Of a stretch of 64,000 bases of DNA, positions 1 to 9,696 are shown one piece after another. The notes under the pieces were generated by a model that had not been told where the DNA came from, searched no databases, and saw only the letters and a program-made list of their open reading frames with translations. The position numbers were made by a program, and so were the translations under genes. The stretch comes from Spongiactinospora sp. TRM90649 (GTDB lineage: Bacteria; Actinomycetota; Actinomycetes; Streptosporangiales; Streptosporangiaceae). Numbering within the stretch: the stretch's first letter is position 1; the number at the start of each line of letters is the position of its first letter. Location: assembly GCF_029382225.1 (NCBI RefSeq), contig NZ_JARLTC010000032.1:1-64000 (forward strand), in the 5' to 3' direction.

Positions 1-3000
1 CAGATCCCGATCGTCTCCAACCTGGACGGCTCACCGGTCGCCGAGTACACGGCCGAGTACTGGGTCCGTCACGTCCGTGGGGCCGTCCGCTTCGCCGACG
101 GTGTGGCCGCGCTGCGCGCGAGCAACGTCGTCCGCCTGGTCGAGCTGGGCCCCGACGGTGTGCTGACCGCGATGGCGCGGCAGTCCATCGACGACGTGAC
201 CATCACGCCCGCCCTGCGCGCCGAGCGCGGCGAAGCCGAGACCGTGCTCACCGCGCTGGCCGAACTCCACGTCGCGGGCGCGGAGGTGAACTGGGCGGCG
301 GTCTGTGCCCCCTACGGCGGCGAGCGGATCGATCTGCCCACCTACGCCTTCCAGCGGGAGCACTTCTGGCCCGAGCCGGTCGCCGTCGCGCCGCGGGCCG
401 TGGCCGCCGCCGAGGAGGGCTGGCGCTACCGGATCAGGTGGAAGACCCTGGCCGACCCCGCCCTGCCGGTGCTGTCCGGCACCTGGCTGCTCGTCGCACC
501 GCCCGGCGAGGAGGACGCAGGGGCCGAGTGCGTCCGGGCGCTTGAGGCGCACGGCGCGACCGTCGTCCCGGTCGGCGAGCCGGACGCCACCGCGTTGCGC
601 GCGGCGGCCGGAGACGCGGAGATCGCCGGAGTCCTGTCGCTGCTCGCCCTGGACGAGCGTCCGCACCCCGAGCACCCCGTGCTGCCCACCGGGCTGTCCG
701 CCACCGTGGCGCTGATCCAGGCGCTCGGCGAGGCCGGGATCGATGCGCCGCTGTGGGCGGCCACCCGGGGCGCGGTGTCCGTCGGCGGCGCCGAAGACCT
801 CTCCACTACGGCGGGCGCGCAGGTCTGGGGCCTGGGCAGGGTCGCCGCGCTGGAACTCCCGAAGCGCTGGGGCGGCCTGATCGACCTCCCGGCGGACTTC
901 GACGACCGGGCACGGACCCGGATCGCCGCCGCCCTGGCCGGAATCGACGGCGAGGACCAGCTCGCCGTCCGGCAGGCCGGGCTGTTCGCCCGGCGGCTGG
1001 CCCCCGCGCCCGCCGCCCAGGCGGAGGCGGCCCCGTGGACTCCCTCCGGGACCGTCCTGATCACCGGCGGCACCGGCGCGCTCGGCGCGCACGTGGCCCG
1101 CTGGCTGGCCGGACGCGGCGCTCCCCGGCTGCTGCTGACCAGCCGCAGCGGCCCGGACGCCCCCGGCGCGGCGGCCCTGGTCGCCGAACTCGCCGAACTG
1201 GGCGCCGAGACGGTCGTGGTCGCCTGCGACGTCGCCGACCGCGCGGCCCTGGACGCCCTGCTCGGCGAGCACAGCGTGACCGCCGTCGTGCACGCGGCGG
1301 GATCCGGCGACTTCGGCCCGCTGACGGAGGCCACCCCCGAACATCTCGCCGCCGTGCTGAACGCGAAGGTCACCGGCGCGGCGAACCTGGACGACGCCCT
1401 GCGCGATGTGCCGCTTGAGGCTTTTGTGCTGTTCTCCTCGGTTTCGGCCGTGTGGGGGAGCGGCGGGCAGGCGGCCTACGCCGCCGCCAACGCCTACCTC
1501 GACGCGCTCACCGCCCGCCGCCGGGCGCGCGGCGCCGCCGCGACCTCCGTCGCCTGGGGGCCATGGGCCGGGGACGGCATGGCGGGAGCCGACTCCACCG
1601 CCGACTACCTGCGCAAGCGCGGCCTGATCACGATGGATCCGGCGCTCGCCGTACGGGCGCTCGGGCAGGCGGTCGAGCGCGGTGACTCGTGCGTGGCCGT
1701 CGCCGACATCGACTGGGCCAGGTTCGTGCCCGCCTTCACGGCCGCCCGGCCGCAACGGCTGTTCGACGACCTGCCCGAAGTGCGGGTGACCCGGCGGGCC
1801 GCCGCCGGAGGGGAGGGCTCGCCGCCCTCGGAGCTGGCCCGCCGGATCGACGGGCTGTCCCCGGCCGACCAGCGGCGTGCCGTCCTGGACATCGTGCGGA
1901 CCGCCGTCGCCGCCGTGCTCGGCCACTCGGGGCCGGAGGCCGTCGAACCGGGCATCGCGTTCAACGCGCTCGGCTTCGACTCCCTGACCGCCGTGGAACT
2001 GCGCGGCCGTCTCAACGACGCGACCGGGCTGCGGCTGCCCGCGACCCTCGTCTTCGACTACCCGACGCCCGCCGCGCTGGCCGACCACCTGCTCGCCGAG
2101 ATCCTCGGCCGGAACGACGCGGCCGGCGAGGCCGTGACGGCGGCGGGTCTCACCGACGAGCCGATCGCCATCATCGGCATGAGCTGCCGCTACCCGGGCG
2201 GCGTGGAGTCGCCCGAGGACCTCTGGCGGCTGGTGTCCACCGGCACCGACGCGGTGTCGGGCTTCCCCGACGACCGGGGCTGGGACACCACGTCCCTGTA
2301 CGACCCGGACGCCTCGGGGGACGGCACCTCCTATGTCGGGGAGGGCGGTTTCCTGCGCGCGGCCGGCGACTTCGACCCGGTGTTCTTCGGGATCTCGCCG
2401 CGTGAGGCGCTGGCGATGGACCCGCAGCAGCGGTTGCTGCTCCAGGCGTCGTGGGAGGTGTTCGAGCGGGCCGGGATCGACCCGACCGCGTTGCGAGGGA
2501 GCCGGACCGGCGTCTTCGCGGGCACCAACGGACAGGACTACCCGGCGCTGCTGGCCGGGGCCCGGCACGGCAGCGAGGGCTACCAGGGCACGGGCAACGC
2601 GGCGGCGGTCATGTCCGGCCGCGTCTCCTACACGTTCGGGTTCGAGGGCCCGGCGATGACGGTGGACACGGCGTGCTCGTCGTCGCTGGTGGCGCTGCAC
2701 CTGGCGGGTCAGGCGCTGCGGAACGGCGAGTGCTCGCTGGCGCTGGCGGGCGGTGTGACGGTGATGTCCACCCCGTCGGCGTTCGTGGAGTTCAGCAGGC
2801 AGCTCGGGCTGGCCAGGGACGGGCGGTGCAAGCCGTTCGCGGCGGCGGCCGACGGCACCGGCTGGGGCGAGGGCGTCGGCGTGGTGCTGCTGGAGCGGCT
2901 GTCCGACGCGGAGCGCAACGGGCACCGCGTGCTGGCGGTCGTCCGCGGGTCGGCCGTCAACCAGGACGGCGCGTCCAACGGGCTCACCGCCCCGAACGGT

Positions 3001-6000
3001 CCTTCGCAGCAGCGGGTGATCCGGCAGGCGCTGGCCAACGCGGGCCTGTCGCCCGCCGACGTGGACGCGGTCGAGGCGCACGGCACCGGCACCAAGCTGG
3101 GCGACCCGATCGAGGCCCAGGCGCTGCTCGCCACCTATGGGCAGGACCGGGACGAGCCGCTGTGGCTGGGGTCGCTGAAGTCCAACATCGGGCACACTCA
3201 GGCGGCGGCGGGCGTCGGCGGCGTGATCAAGATGGTCATGGCCCTTCGTGCGGGCGTGCTGCCGCCGACGTTGCACGTGGACGAGCCGTCCCCGCACGTG
3301 GACTGGACCGAGGGCTACGTCCGCCTCCTCACCGAGCCCCGCCCCTGGCCCGAGTCCGACCACCCCCGCCGCGCCGGAGTCTCCTCCTTCGGCATGAGCG
3401 GCACCAACGCCCACACCATCCTCGAAGCCCCACCCACCCCCACGAACCTGCCAGAGGCCCTTCTTCCGACCGGTCTCACCGCCGCACCCGATGGCGGCCT
3501 CCCGGCCGAATCGGCCTCCGCTCCCGAGGCCGCTCCCACCCCGGCCCCCGCCCCTTCTTCCCCTTCGGCCGTATCCATTCCCCTCCCGTGGGTGATCTCA
3601 GGGAAGACCGCGGAGGCCGTCCGGGCTCAGGCCGTACGGCTCGCGCCGCTCGTCGAGTCCGATCTCGCCGATGTGGCGTTCTCCCTCGCCACCACCAGGG
3701 CCGCGCTGGATTCGCGCGCCGTCGTCTTCGGCCGTACCGCCGAGGACTTCGAGGCCGGGTTGCGGGCGCTGGCCGAAGGCGAGACCTCCCCGTCGGCCGT
3801 CACCGAAGGCCGGACCGCCTTCCTGTTCACCGGCCAGGGTTCGCAGCGCGCCGGGATGGGCCGCGAGCTCCACGAGACCTTCCCGGTGTTCGCGGAGGCG
3901 TTCGACGCCGTCGCCGGCCGGTTCGAGGGCGACCTGAAGGAGATCGTCTTCGGCGACTCCGATCTGCTGGACCGGACGCGTTACACCCAGGCCGGGTTGT
4001 TCGCCCTGGAAGTGGCGCTGTTCCGTCTCTTCGAGTCCTGGGGTGTCACCCCGGACTTCCTGCTGGGCCACTCGATCGGCGAACTGGCCGCCGCCCATGT
4101 CGCCGGGGTGATGTCCCTGGAGGACGCCTGCCGCCTGGTGGACGCCCGTGGCCGCCTGATGCAGGCCCTCCCCTCGGGCGGGGCGATGCTGGCCGTGGAG
4201 GCCACCGAGGACGAGATCGTCATCGATGACCGCCGGGCGAGCGTCGCGGCGATCAACGGTCCCACCTCCGTGGTGGTCTCCGGAGTCGTCGAGGCGATCG
4301 ACGAGCTGGACACCCACTGGCAGGGGCAGGGCCGCCGAGTGAAGCGGCTCACGGTCTCCCACGCCTTCCACTCGGTGCTGATGGAGCCGATGCTCGCCGA
4401 GTTCCGCGAGATCGCCGCCACCATCGGCTACCGGCCGCCGGTCGTCCCGGTCGTCTCCAACGTCACCGGCGAGCAGGTCACCGAGTACGACGCCGACTAC
4501 TGGGTCCGCCACGTCCGCGAGGCCGTCCGCTTCGCCGACGGCGTCGCCACCCTCCAGGCCCAAGGTGTCACCCGCTACCTGGAACTCGGCCCCGACGGCG
4601 TGCTCACCGCGATGGCCCAGCAGTCCATCGACGCCATCGACACCGCCACCCTCGTCCCCGCGCTCCGCTCAGGACGCGACGAAGCCGAGACCGCGCTCAC
4701 CGCCCTGGCCGCCCTCCACGTCACCGGCCACACCCTCGACTGGACCGCCCTTCTCCCCGCCGCCCGCACGATCGACCTCCCCACCTATCCCTTCGCCAAG
4801 GAGCGCTACTGGCCGGAGCCCGTCGCCTGGGTGGGGGACGTCGCCTCCGCCGGGCTCGGGGTGACCGGGCATCCGCTGCTGGGCGCCGGGGTCGGGCTGG
4901 CGCACGCGGACGAGTACCTGTTCACCGCGCGCCTGTCCGCGCAGACGCATCCCTGGCTGGCCGACCACGTCGTGATGGGCAGGATCGTCGTCCCCGGCAC
5001 CGCGTTCGTGGAGCTCGCGATCCGGGCCGGTGACCAGGTCGGCTGCGGCCACCTGGAGGAACTGGTGCTGCGGGCGCCGCTGGTGCTGCCCGAGAGCGGG
5101 GCCGTGCAGGTGCAGGTCTCGCTGGGCGCGCCGGACGACGACGGCCGCAGGGAGATCGCCGTGCACTCCCGCGCGCAGGACGCGCAGGCGGCCGACGGCT
5201 GGTCGGACCAGGAGTGGACGCACCACGCGTCCGGGTTCGTCACCTCCGTCGCCGAGACGGATCCGCAGGACCTGACGGCGTGGCCCCCGCCGGAGGCCGT
5301 GGCCGCGCCCGTGGACGACATGTACGACGCGCTGGCCGCCGCCGGCCTTTCGTACGGCACGGTGTTCCAGGGCGTCGTGGCCGCCTGGCGGCGCGATGAC
5401 GACGTGTTCGCCGAGGTGGCGCTGCCCGAGCGGGAGCACGAGGCGGCGGCCGGGTTCGGTCTGCACCCGGCGCTGCTGGACGCGGCGCTGCAGGCGCTGG
5501 CCGTTCAGGTGCGCGACGCCGGGGCCGCCGAGGGCGGGTCCGGGGGTGGCGCGGGGCTGCCGTTCTCCTGGGCGGGTGTGACCCTGCACGCCTCCGGGGC
5601 GACGACCCTGCGCGTACGGCTCTCGCCCGCCCCGAGCGGCGACGGCGTGTCCCTCCTCGCGGCCGACGGCGCCGGCGCCCCGGTCGCCTCGGTGGAGCGC
5701 GTCGTGCTGCGGCCGGTGACGGGGGAGGGGCTGTCGGCACCCGCAACGAACGGGACGAACGGCCTCTACCACGTCGAATGGAGCCAGGCCGCAGCCCCGC
5801 AGCCGACCCCCGGGACCACCTGGGCGATCTACGGCCCCGACCCGCTGGACGCGGGCGCGGCCATCGGCGCGGACCAGGTGCCCGGCGAAGGACCGGCCCC
5901 GGACGTGCTGGTGCTGTCCTGCGCGGGCGAGCCGGACGCGACGGCCTCGGACGTGACCGCGCGGGCGCTTGAGCGGCTGCGCGAGTGGCTGGGCGACGCG

Positions 6001-8553
6001 CGCTTCGACGACTCCACGCTGCTGGTCCTGACCCGTGGCGCGGTGGCGGCCGACGCGGGCGACGACGTGACCGACCTCGCGGCGGCGGCCGTCCGCGGCC
6101 TGGTGCGCTCGGCGCAGTCCGAGCACCCCGGCAGGATCGTGCTGGCCGACATCGACGCGGCGGAGTCGTCCTGGCAGGCGCTCGCCGGTGCCGTGGCGCT
6201 CGGCGAACCGCAGGTGGCGATCCGGGCGGGGGCGCTGCTGGTGCCGCGCCTCGCGCCGGGCGACGCGGTGGCGGGGCTGGCCGTCCCGGACGGCGGCGCC
6301 TGGCGGCTGGATGTCAGCGAACGCGGCACCCTGGCGAACCTGTGCCTGGTCCCGAACCCGGACGCGGAGGAACCGCTCCAGGACGGCGAGGTCCGTGTGG
6401 CGCTGCGCGCGTCGGGCCTGAACTTCCGCGACGTGCTGAACGCCCTGGGCATGTACCCGGGCGAGGTGCGGCTCGGCGGCGAGGCCGCGGGCGTGGTGAC
6501 CGAGGTCGGCGCGGGCGTCGTGGGCGTCGAGCCGGGCGACCGGGTCTTCGGCCTGTTCGGCGGGGCGTTCGGGCCGGTCGGGGTGACCGACCACCGGCTG
6601 GTGACCCGGATGCCGGACGAATGGTCGTTCGTGCAGGCGGCGGCGGTGCCGATCGCCTACGCCACGGCGTACTACGGCCTGGTGGACATGGGCGGCCTTT
6701 CGGCGGGCGAGACCGCGCTCGTGCACGCCGCCGCGGGCGGCGTGGGCATGGCGGCCGTGCAGATCGCCAGGCACCTGGGCGCGCGGGTGCTGGGCACCGC
6801 CAGCGCCGGCAAGTGGGACGTGCTGCGCGACCTGGGCCTGGCGGAGGAGGACATCGCCTCCTCGCGGGACACCTCGTTCCGTGACCGCTTCCCGAAGGTG
6901 GACGTGGTGCTCGACGCGCTCGCCAAGGAACTGGTGGACGCGTCGCTCGAACTCGTACGCCCCGGCGGGCGCTTCGTCGAGATGGGCAAGACCGACATCC
7001 GCGACGCCGCCGAGGTGGCCCGGCAGTACCCGGGCGTCGCCTACCGGGCGTTCGACCTGGCGGAGGCGGGGCCGGACCGGATCCAGGAGATCCTCACCGA
7101 GCTGGTCGCGCTGTTCCGGAGCGGCGGGCTGTGGCTGCCGCCCATCCGCACGTGGGACATCCGCCAGTCCATGGACGCGTTCCGCTTCATGAGCCAGGCC
7201 AGGCACGTCGGCAAGCTGGTGCTGACCATGCCGCGCGCCCTGGACCCGGCGGGCACGGTGGTCGTCACCGGCGGCACCGGGACGCTGGGCGGGGTGCTCG
7301 CCCGCCACCTGGCGCGCACGCACGGGGTGCGGGAGCTGCTGCTGCTCAGCCGCCGCGGCGCGGACGCGCCCGGCGCGGCCGAGCTGGTCGCCGAGCTGGC
7401 CGGGTACGGCGCGCGGGCGCGGGCGGTGGCCTGCGACGTGTCCGACCGCGCCGCGCTGCGGCAGGTCCTCTCCGGCCACCGGGTGACGGGTGTCTTCCAC
7501 ACGGCGGGCGTGCTGGACGACGGCGTGGTCGAGGCGCTGACCCCGCGGCGGGTCGCCGGGGTCTTCGGGCCCAAGGCGGACGCCGCGCTCGCGCTGCACG
7601 AACTGGCCGCCGAGCACGATCCTGACGTGTTCGCGATGTTCTCCTCCGTGTCGGCCACGCTCGGCAGCCCCGGGCAGGGCAACTACGCGGCGGCGAACGC
7701 CTACCTCGACGCGCTGGCCCGGCACCGAGCCGCGCGCGGTCAGGCCGCCCTGGCACTTGCCTGGGGCCCGTGGGACGTGGGCGGCGGCATGCTGGGCGCG
7801 CTCGGCGACGACGACCGGGAGCGGATCGCCAGATCCGGGTTCCCCGCGCTGACCGGGCACGAGGGCATGGCGCTGCTGGACGCGGCGCTGCGGTCGGCCC
7901 TGGCGGTCACCGTGCCGACCGGGCTGAACCGGGCCGTGCTGGCGGCCCAGGCCGACGACCTGCCCCACCTGCTGCGCGGCCTGGTGCGCGGGCCCGCCCG
8001 CCGTACGGCGAGCGGCGGCTCCGGCCGTGGCGCGGGCGGCGGCCGGGCGCTGGCCGAGCGGCTTGCCGCCGTGCCGCACGCCGAGCAGGCCGAGATCCTG
8101 CTCGACCTGGTGCGCGGCAACGTGGCGACGGTCCTGGGCTTCGGCTCGGTGGACGCCGTCGGCCCCGGCAAGGCGTTCAAGGAGCTGGGCTTCGACTCGC
8201 TGACCGCCGTCGAGCTGCGCAACCGCCTGAGCGCGGCGGCGGGCGTTCGGCTGCCCGCCACGCTGGTCTTCGACCACCCCAGCCCGGCGGCGCTGGCCGG
8301 CTTCCTGCTGGCCGAACTGGTCCCGGCCGCGCCGACGCCCGCGATGCTGGTGCTCGGCGAACTGGACCGGATGGAGGGCGTGCTGCCCGGCCTGCCCGCC
8401 GAGGAGCGGTCGCGGATCCGGGCCCGGATGGAGGCCCTGCTGGTGAAGTGGGCCGAGACGGCGGGCGGCGCGGCGGCGGACGACAGCGACCTCGAACTGG
8501 CGACCGAGGAGAACATCTTCGCGCTGATCGACAGCGAGCTGGAGATCTCCTGA
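1..8553 (+). CDS. Modular type I polyketide synthase, 5' partial
   Basis: The frame is open from base 1, so the start lies outside the window. Approximate domain order by base: C-terminal piece of an AT (1-390), KR (420-1770), ACP (1870-2100), KS (2158-3430, Cys codon at 2674 in TACSSS, plus EAHGTGT and KSNIGH), AT (3600-4550), DH (4860-5740), ER (6290-7230, GGVGMAAVQ), KR (7250-7960), ACP (8090-8310, GFDSL). The full AT carries GHSIGE and HAFH, the malonyl-CoA signature. The DH keeps HxxxGxxxxP and LDAALQ. The first KR lacks LDD and has Trp eight residues before the catalytic Tyr (A type); the second has LDD (B type). No thioesterase follows; the acidic tail (DSDLELATEENIFALIDSELEIS-like, 8350-8550) resembles a C-terminal docking element. 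The last module should fully reduce a two-carbon extension. The next protein of the line is not in this window. Confidence 0.97.
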   Translation, partial: QIPIVSNLDGSPVAEYTAEYWVRHVRGAVRFADGVAALRASNVVRLVELGPDGVLTAMARQSIDDVTITPALRAERGEAETVLTALAELHVAGAEVNWAAVCAPYGGERIDLPTYAFQREHFWPEPVAVAPRAVAAAEEGWRYRIRWKTLADPALPVLSGTWLLVAPPGEEDAGAECVRALEAHGATVVPVGEPDATALRAAAGDAEIAGVLSLLALDERPHPEHPVLPTGLSATVALIQALGEAGIDAPLWAATRGAVSVGGAEDLSTTAGAQVWGLGRVAALELPKRWGGLIDLPADFDDRARTRIAAALAGIDGEDQLAVRQAGLFARRLAPAPAAQAEAAPWTPSGTVLITGGTGALGAHVARWLAGRGAPRLLLTSRSGPDAPGAAALVAELAELGAETVVVACDVADRAALDALLGEHSVTAVVHAAGSGDFGPLTEATPEHLAAVLNAKVTGAANLDDALRDVPLEAFVLFSSVSAVWGSGGQAAYAAANAYLDALTARRRARGAAATSVAWGPWAGDGMAGADSTADYLRKRGLITMDPALAVRALGQAVERGDSCVAVADIDWARFVPAFTAARPQRLFDDLPEVRVTRRAAAGGEGSPPSELARRIDGLSPADQRRAVLDIVRTAVAAVLGHSGPEAVEPGIAFNALGFDSLTAVELRGRLNDATGLRLPATLVFDYPTPAALADHLLAEILGRNDAAGEAVTAAGLTDEPIAIIGMSCRYPGGVESPEDLWRLVSTGTDAVSGFPDDRGWDTTSLYDPDASGDGTSYVGEGGFLRAAGDFDPVFFGISPREALAMDPQQRLLLQASWEVFERAGIDPTALRGSRTGVFAGTNGQDYPALLAGARHGSEGYQGTGNAAAVMSGRVSYTFGFEGPAMTVDTACSSSLVALHLAGQALRNGECSLALAGGVTVMSTPSAFVEFSRQLGLARDGRCKPFAAAADGTGWGEGVGVVLLERLSDAERNGHRVLAVVRGSAVNQDGASNGLTAPNGPSQQRVIRQALANAGLSPADVDAVEAHGTGTKLGDPIEAQALLATYGQDRDEPLWLGSLKSNIGHTQAAAGVGGVIKMVMALRAGVLPPTLHVDEPSPHVDWTEGYVRLLTEPRPWPESDHPRRAGVSSFGMSGTNAHTILEAPPTPTNLPEALLPTGLTAAPDGGLPAESASAPEAAPTPAPAPSSPSAVSIPLPWVISGKTAEAVRAQAVRLAPLVESDLADVAFSLATTRAALDSRAVVFGRTAEDFEAGLRALAEGETSPSAVTEGRTAFLFTGQGSQRAGMGRELHETFPVFAEAFDAVAGRFEGDLKEIVFGDSDLLDRTRYTQAGLFALEVALFRLFESWGVTPDFLLGHSIGELAAAHVAGVMSLEDACRLVDARGRLMQALPSGGAMLAVEATEDEIVIDDRRASVAAINGPTSVVVSGVVEAIDELDTHWQGQGRRVKRLTVSHAFHSVLMEPMLAEFREIAATIGYRPPVVPVVSNVTGEQVTEYDADYWVRHVREAVRFADGVATLQAQGVTRYLELGPDGVLTAMAQQSIDAIDTATLVPALRSGRDEAETALTALAALHVTGHTLDWTALLPAARTIDLPTYPFAKERYWPEPVAWVGDVASAGLGVTGHPLLGAGVGLAHADEYLFTARLSAQTHPWLADHVVMGRIVVPGTAFVELAIRAGDQVGCGHLEELVLRAPLVLPESGAVQVQVSLGAPDDDGRREIAVHSRAQDAQAADGWSDQEWTHHASGFVTSVAETDPQDLTAWPPPEAVAAPVDDMYDALAAAGLSYGTVFQGVVAAWRRDDDVFAEVALPEREHEAAAGFGLHPALLDAALQALAVQVRDAGAAEGGSGGGAGLPFSWAGVTLHASGATTLRVRLSPAPSGDGVSLLAADGAGAPVASVERVVLRPVTGEGLSAPATNGTNGLYHVEWSQAAAPQPTPGTTWAIYGPDPLDAGAAIGADQVPGEGPAPDVLVLSCAGEPDATASDVTARALERLREWLGDARFDDSTLLVLTRGAVAADAGDDVTDLAAAAVRGLVRSAQSEHPGRIVLADIDAAESSWQALAGAVALGEPQVAIRAGALLVPRLAPGDAVAGLAVPDGGAWRLDVSERGTLANLCLVPNPDAEEPLQDGEVRVALRASGLNFRDVLNALGMYPGEVRLGGEAAGVVTEVGAGVVGVEPGDRVFGLFGGAFGPVGVTDHRLVTRMPDEWSFVQAAAVPIAYATAYYGLVDMGGLSAGETALVHAAAGGVGMAAVQIARHLGARVLGTASAGKWDVLRDLGLAEEDIASSRDTSFRDRFPKVDVVLDALAKELVDASLELVRPGGRFVEMGKTDIRDAAEVARQYPGVAYRAFDLAEAGPDRIQEILTELVALFRSGGLWLPPIRTWDIRQSMDAFRFMSQARHVGKLVLTMPRALDPAGTVVVTGGTGTLGGVLARHLARTHGVRELLLLSRRGADAPGAAELVAELAGYGARARAVACDVSDRAALRQVLSGHRVTGVFHTAGVLDDGVVEALTPRRVAGVFGPKADAALALHELAAEHDPDVFAMFSSVSATLGSPGQGNYAAANAYLDALARHRAARGQAALALAWGPWDVGGGMLGALGDDDRERIARSGFPALTGHEGMALLDAALRSALAVTVPTGLNRAVLAAQADDLPHLLRGLVRGPARRTASGGSGRGAGGGRALAERLAAVPHAEQAEILLDLVRGNVATVLGFGSVDAVGPGKAFKELGFDSLTAVELRNRLSAAAGVRLPATLVFDHPSPAALAGFLLAELVPAAPTPAMLVLGELDRMEGVLPGLPAEERSRIRARMEALLVKWAETAGGAAADDSDLELATEENIFALIDSELEIS

Positions 8554-8576
8554 CCAGGGTGTTTTCACCCGCTGGT
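8553..8576. terminator. Imperfect hairpin between convergent PKS and transposase-like genes
   Basis: ACCAG-GGTG pairs with CACC-CTGGT around a TTTT loop, with a two-base bulge on the right arm. It spans the last base of the PKS stop codon and the stop of the minus-strand gene, so it could end both transcripts. No U-tract follows, so intrinsic termination is uncertain. Confidence 0.4.
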
Positions 8577-9551
8577 CGTGTCCGAAGTTTCTTGACGCTT
8601 CACCCAGGAGAGGGGACGGCCCTGTGCGCCGCGCGCCCGCAGGAGGCGGCGCACGGCTTCCCGCAGCTCCTGTAGCTCCTCGGGCTCGCCGAGCGGGGTG
8701 ATGGCCGCGTGCCGTACGGCGCGCGGCCCGGACAGGCCGAAGGCGACCTCGACCAGCCGCGCCCAGGACCGCCCGCGCGGCACGGTGTGGACGCCGACGC
8801 CGGGATGCGCGGCCAGCCACTCCTGGACCTGGTCGCCGTCCCGCGCGCCCGGCCCGGCGTCGTCGCGGACGACGTGCGGCCGCGCCCCCGGATGCAGCGC
8901 CGCCACCCGCGCGAGGAAGTCGCGCGGGCCCTCCGGCGCGGCGGGCCGGTCCAGCGCGGCCAGGAGCGACGCCGCCCCGACCTCGGCCGCGCGCGCCGTG
9001 GCCGTGGCGTCGTCGGTCAGGTCGCCCACGACGACCACCAGGACGCCGCCGGACGGCCCGAGATGGAGGCCGGTGACGGCAGCGACCCCGGCCGGCAGGG
9101 GCGGCCGGACCGGCAGCCCTGGCGAGGGCGTGCCGGGATGGACGCCCCAGGCCCGCCAGATCCGCGCCACGGTGGCGAAGGACACGCCGAGATGCGCGGC
9201 CAGCAGCCGGGACGACCAGTGCGTCGCGCCCAGCTCGGGCGGCGGGTGCCCCTGCGCGGACAGGGTGGCGATCAGCACGTCGACCTCGTTCACCTTCGGC
9301 GGACGGCCGGCCCGGTCCGCGTCGCGCAGCGCGTCGACGCCGCCTTCGCCGTAGCGGGCCCGCCACAGCGCCACCGTGGGCCGGGACGCGCCGACCCGGC
9401 GCGCGATGTCGGTGTTCGGCACGCCGTCGGCGGCCAGCAGGACGATCCGGGCGCGCTTGGCCAGCCCGGACGGCACGCTCGGCAGCCTGGCCAGCCTGCC
9501 GAGGCGTTCGCGGTCGCCGTCGCGCAACGCTAGAGGAGCGGCGGTGGACAT
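8565..9551 (-). CDS. IS630-transposase-like helix-turn-helix protein, probably not a transposase any more
   Basis: This 328-residue protein has a homeodomain-like HTH at about residues 30-65 (LAKRARIVLLAADG... IARRVGASRPTVALWR), a second winged-helix segment at about 110-137, and a C-terminal half with the outline of an IS630 DDE domain. The second acidic site (RDDAGPGA, D230/D231) and the third (SWARLVE, E268) are recognisable. Where IS630 enzymes have the first Asp in a VDE-type motif, this protein reads VTGLHLGP, with no acidic residue. No terminal inverted repeats were seen around it. It converges on the PKS gene and diverges from a carboxyltransferase gene across a 145-base gap. Likely role (inference): DNA-binding, possibly regulatory, protein derived from a transposase. 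A longer open frame runs upstream to 9971, but it overlaps the divergent gene. Confidence 0.75.
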   Translation of the reverse strand: MSTAAPLALRDGDRERLGRLARLPSVPSGLAKRARIVLLAADGVPNTDIARRVGASRPTVALWRARYGEGGVDALRDADRAGRPPKVNEVDVLIATLSAQGHPPPELGATHWSSRLLAAHLGVSFATVARIWRAWGVHPGTPSPGLPVRPPLPAGVAAVTGLHLGPSGGVLVVVVGDLTDDATATARAAEVGAASLLAALDRPAAPEGPRDFLARVAALHPGARPHVVRDDAGPGARDGDQVQEWLAAHPGVGVHTVPRGRSWARLVEVAFGLSGPRAVRHAAITPLGEPEELQELREAVRRLLRARGAQGRPLSWVKRQETSDTTSG

Positions 9552-9696
9552 GGTTTCATTGTGACCCGGCCCGCACTGTAAAGAGACTTCCGACACGAAA
9601 TCTAGGGGTGGGCCGCCCCGGACGGGATCTCTAAGGTCGTAATGGACCCGCATGCGGTGAGTCGTCTTCACGGAGCCTTCCAGGAGAGGTCTGACG

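Noticed and set aside
31..3414. Long minus-strand open frame antisense to the PKS
   Set aside because: Arg/Gly/His-rich translation with no family motif; a GC-driven shadow of the PKS frame.
4669..9366. 1565-residue minus-strand open frame
   Set aside because: Same kind of shadow; it crosses the PKS stop and the transposase-like gene out of frame.
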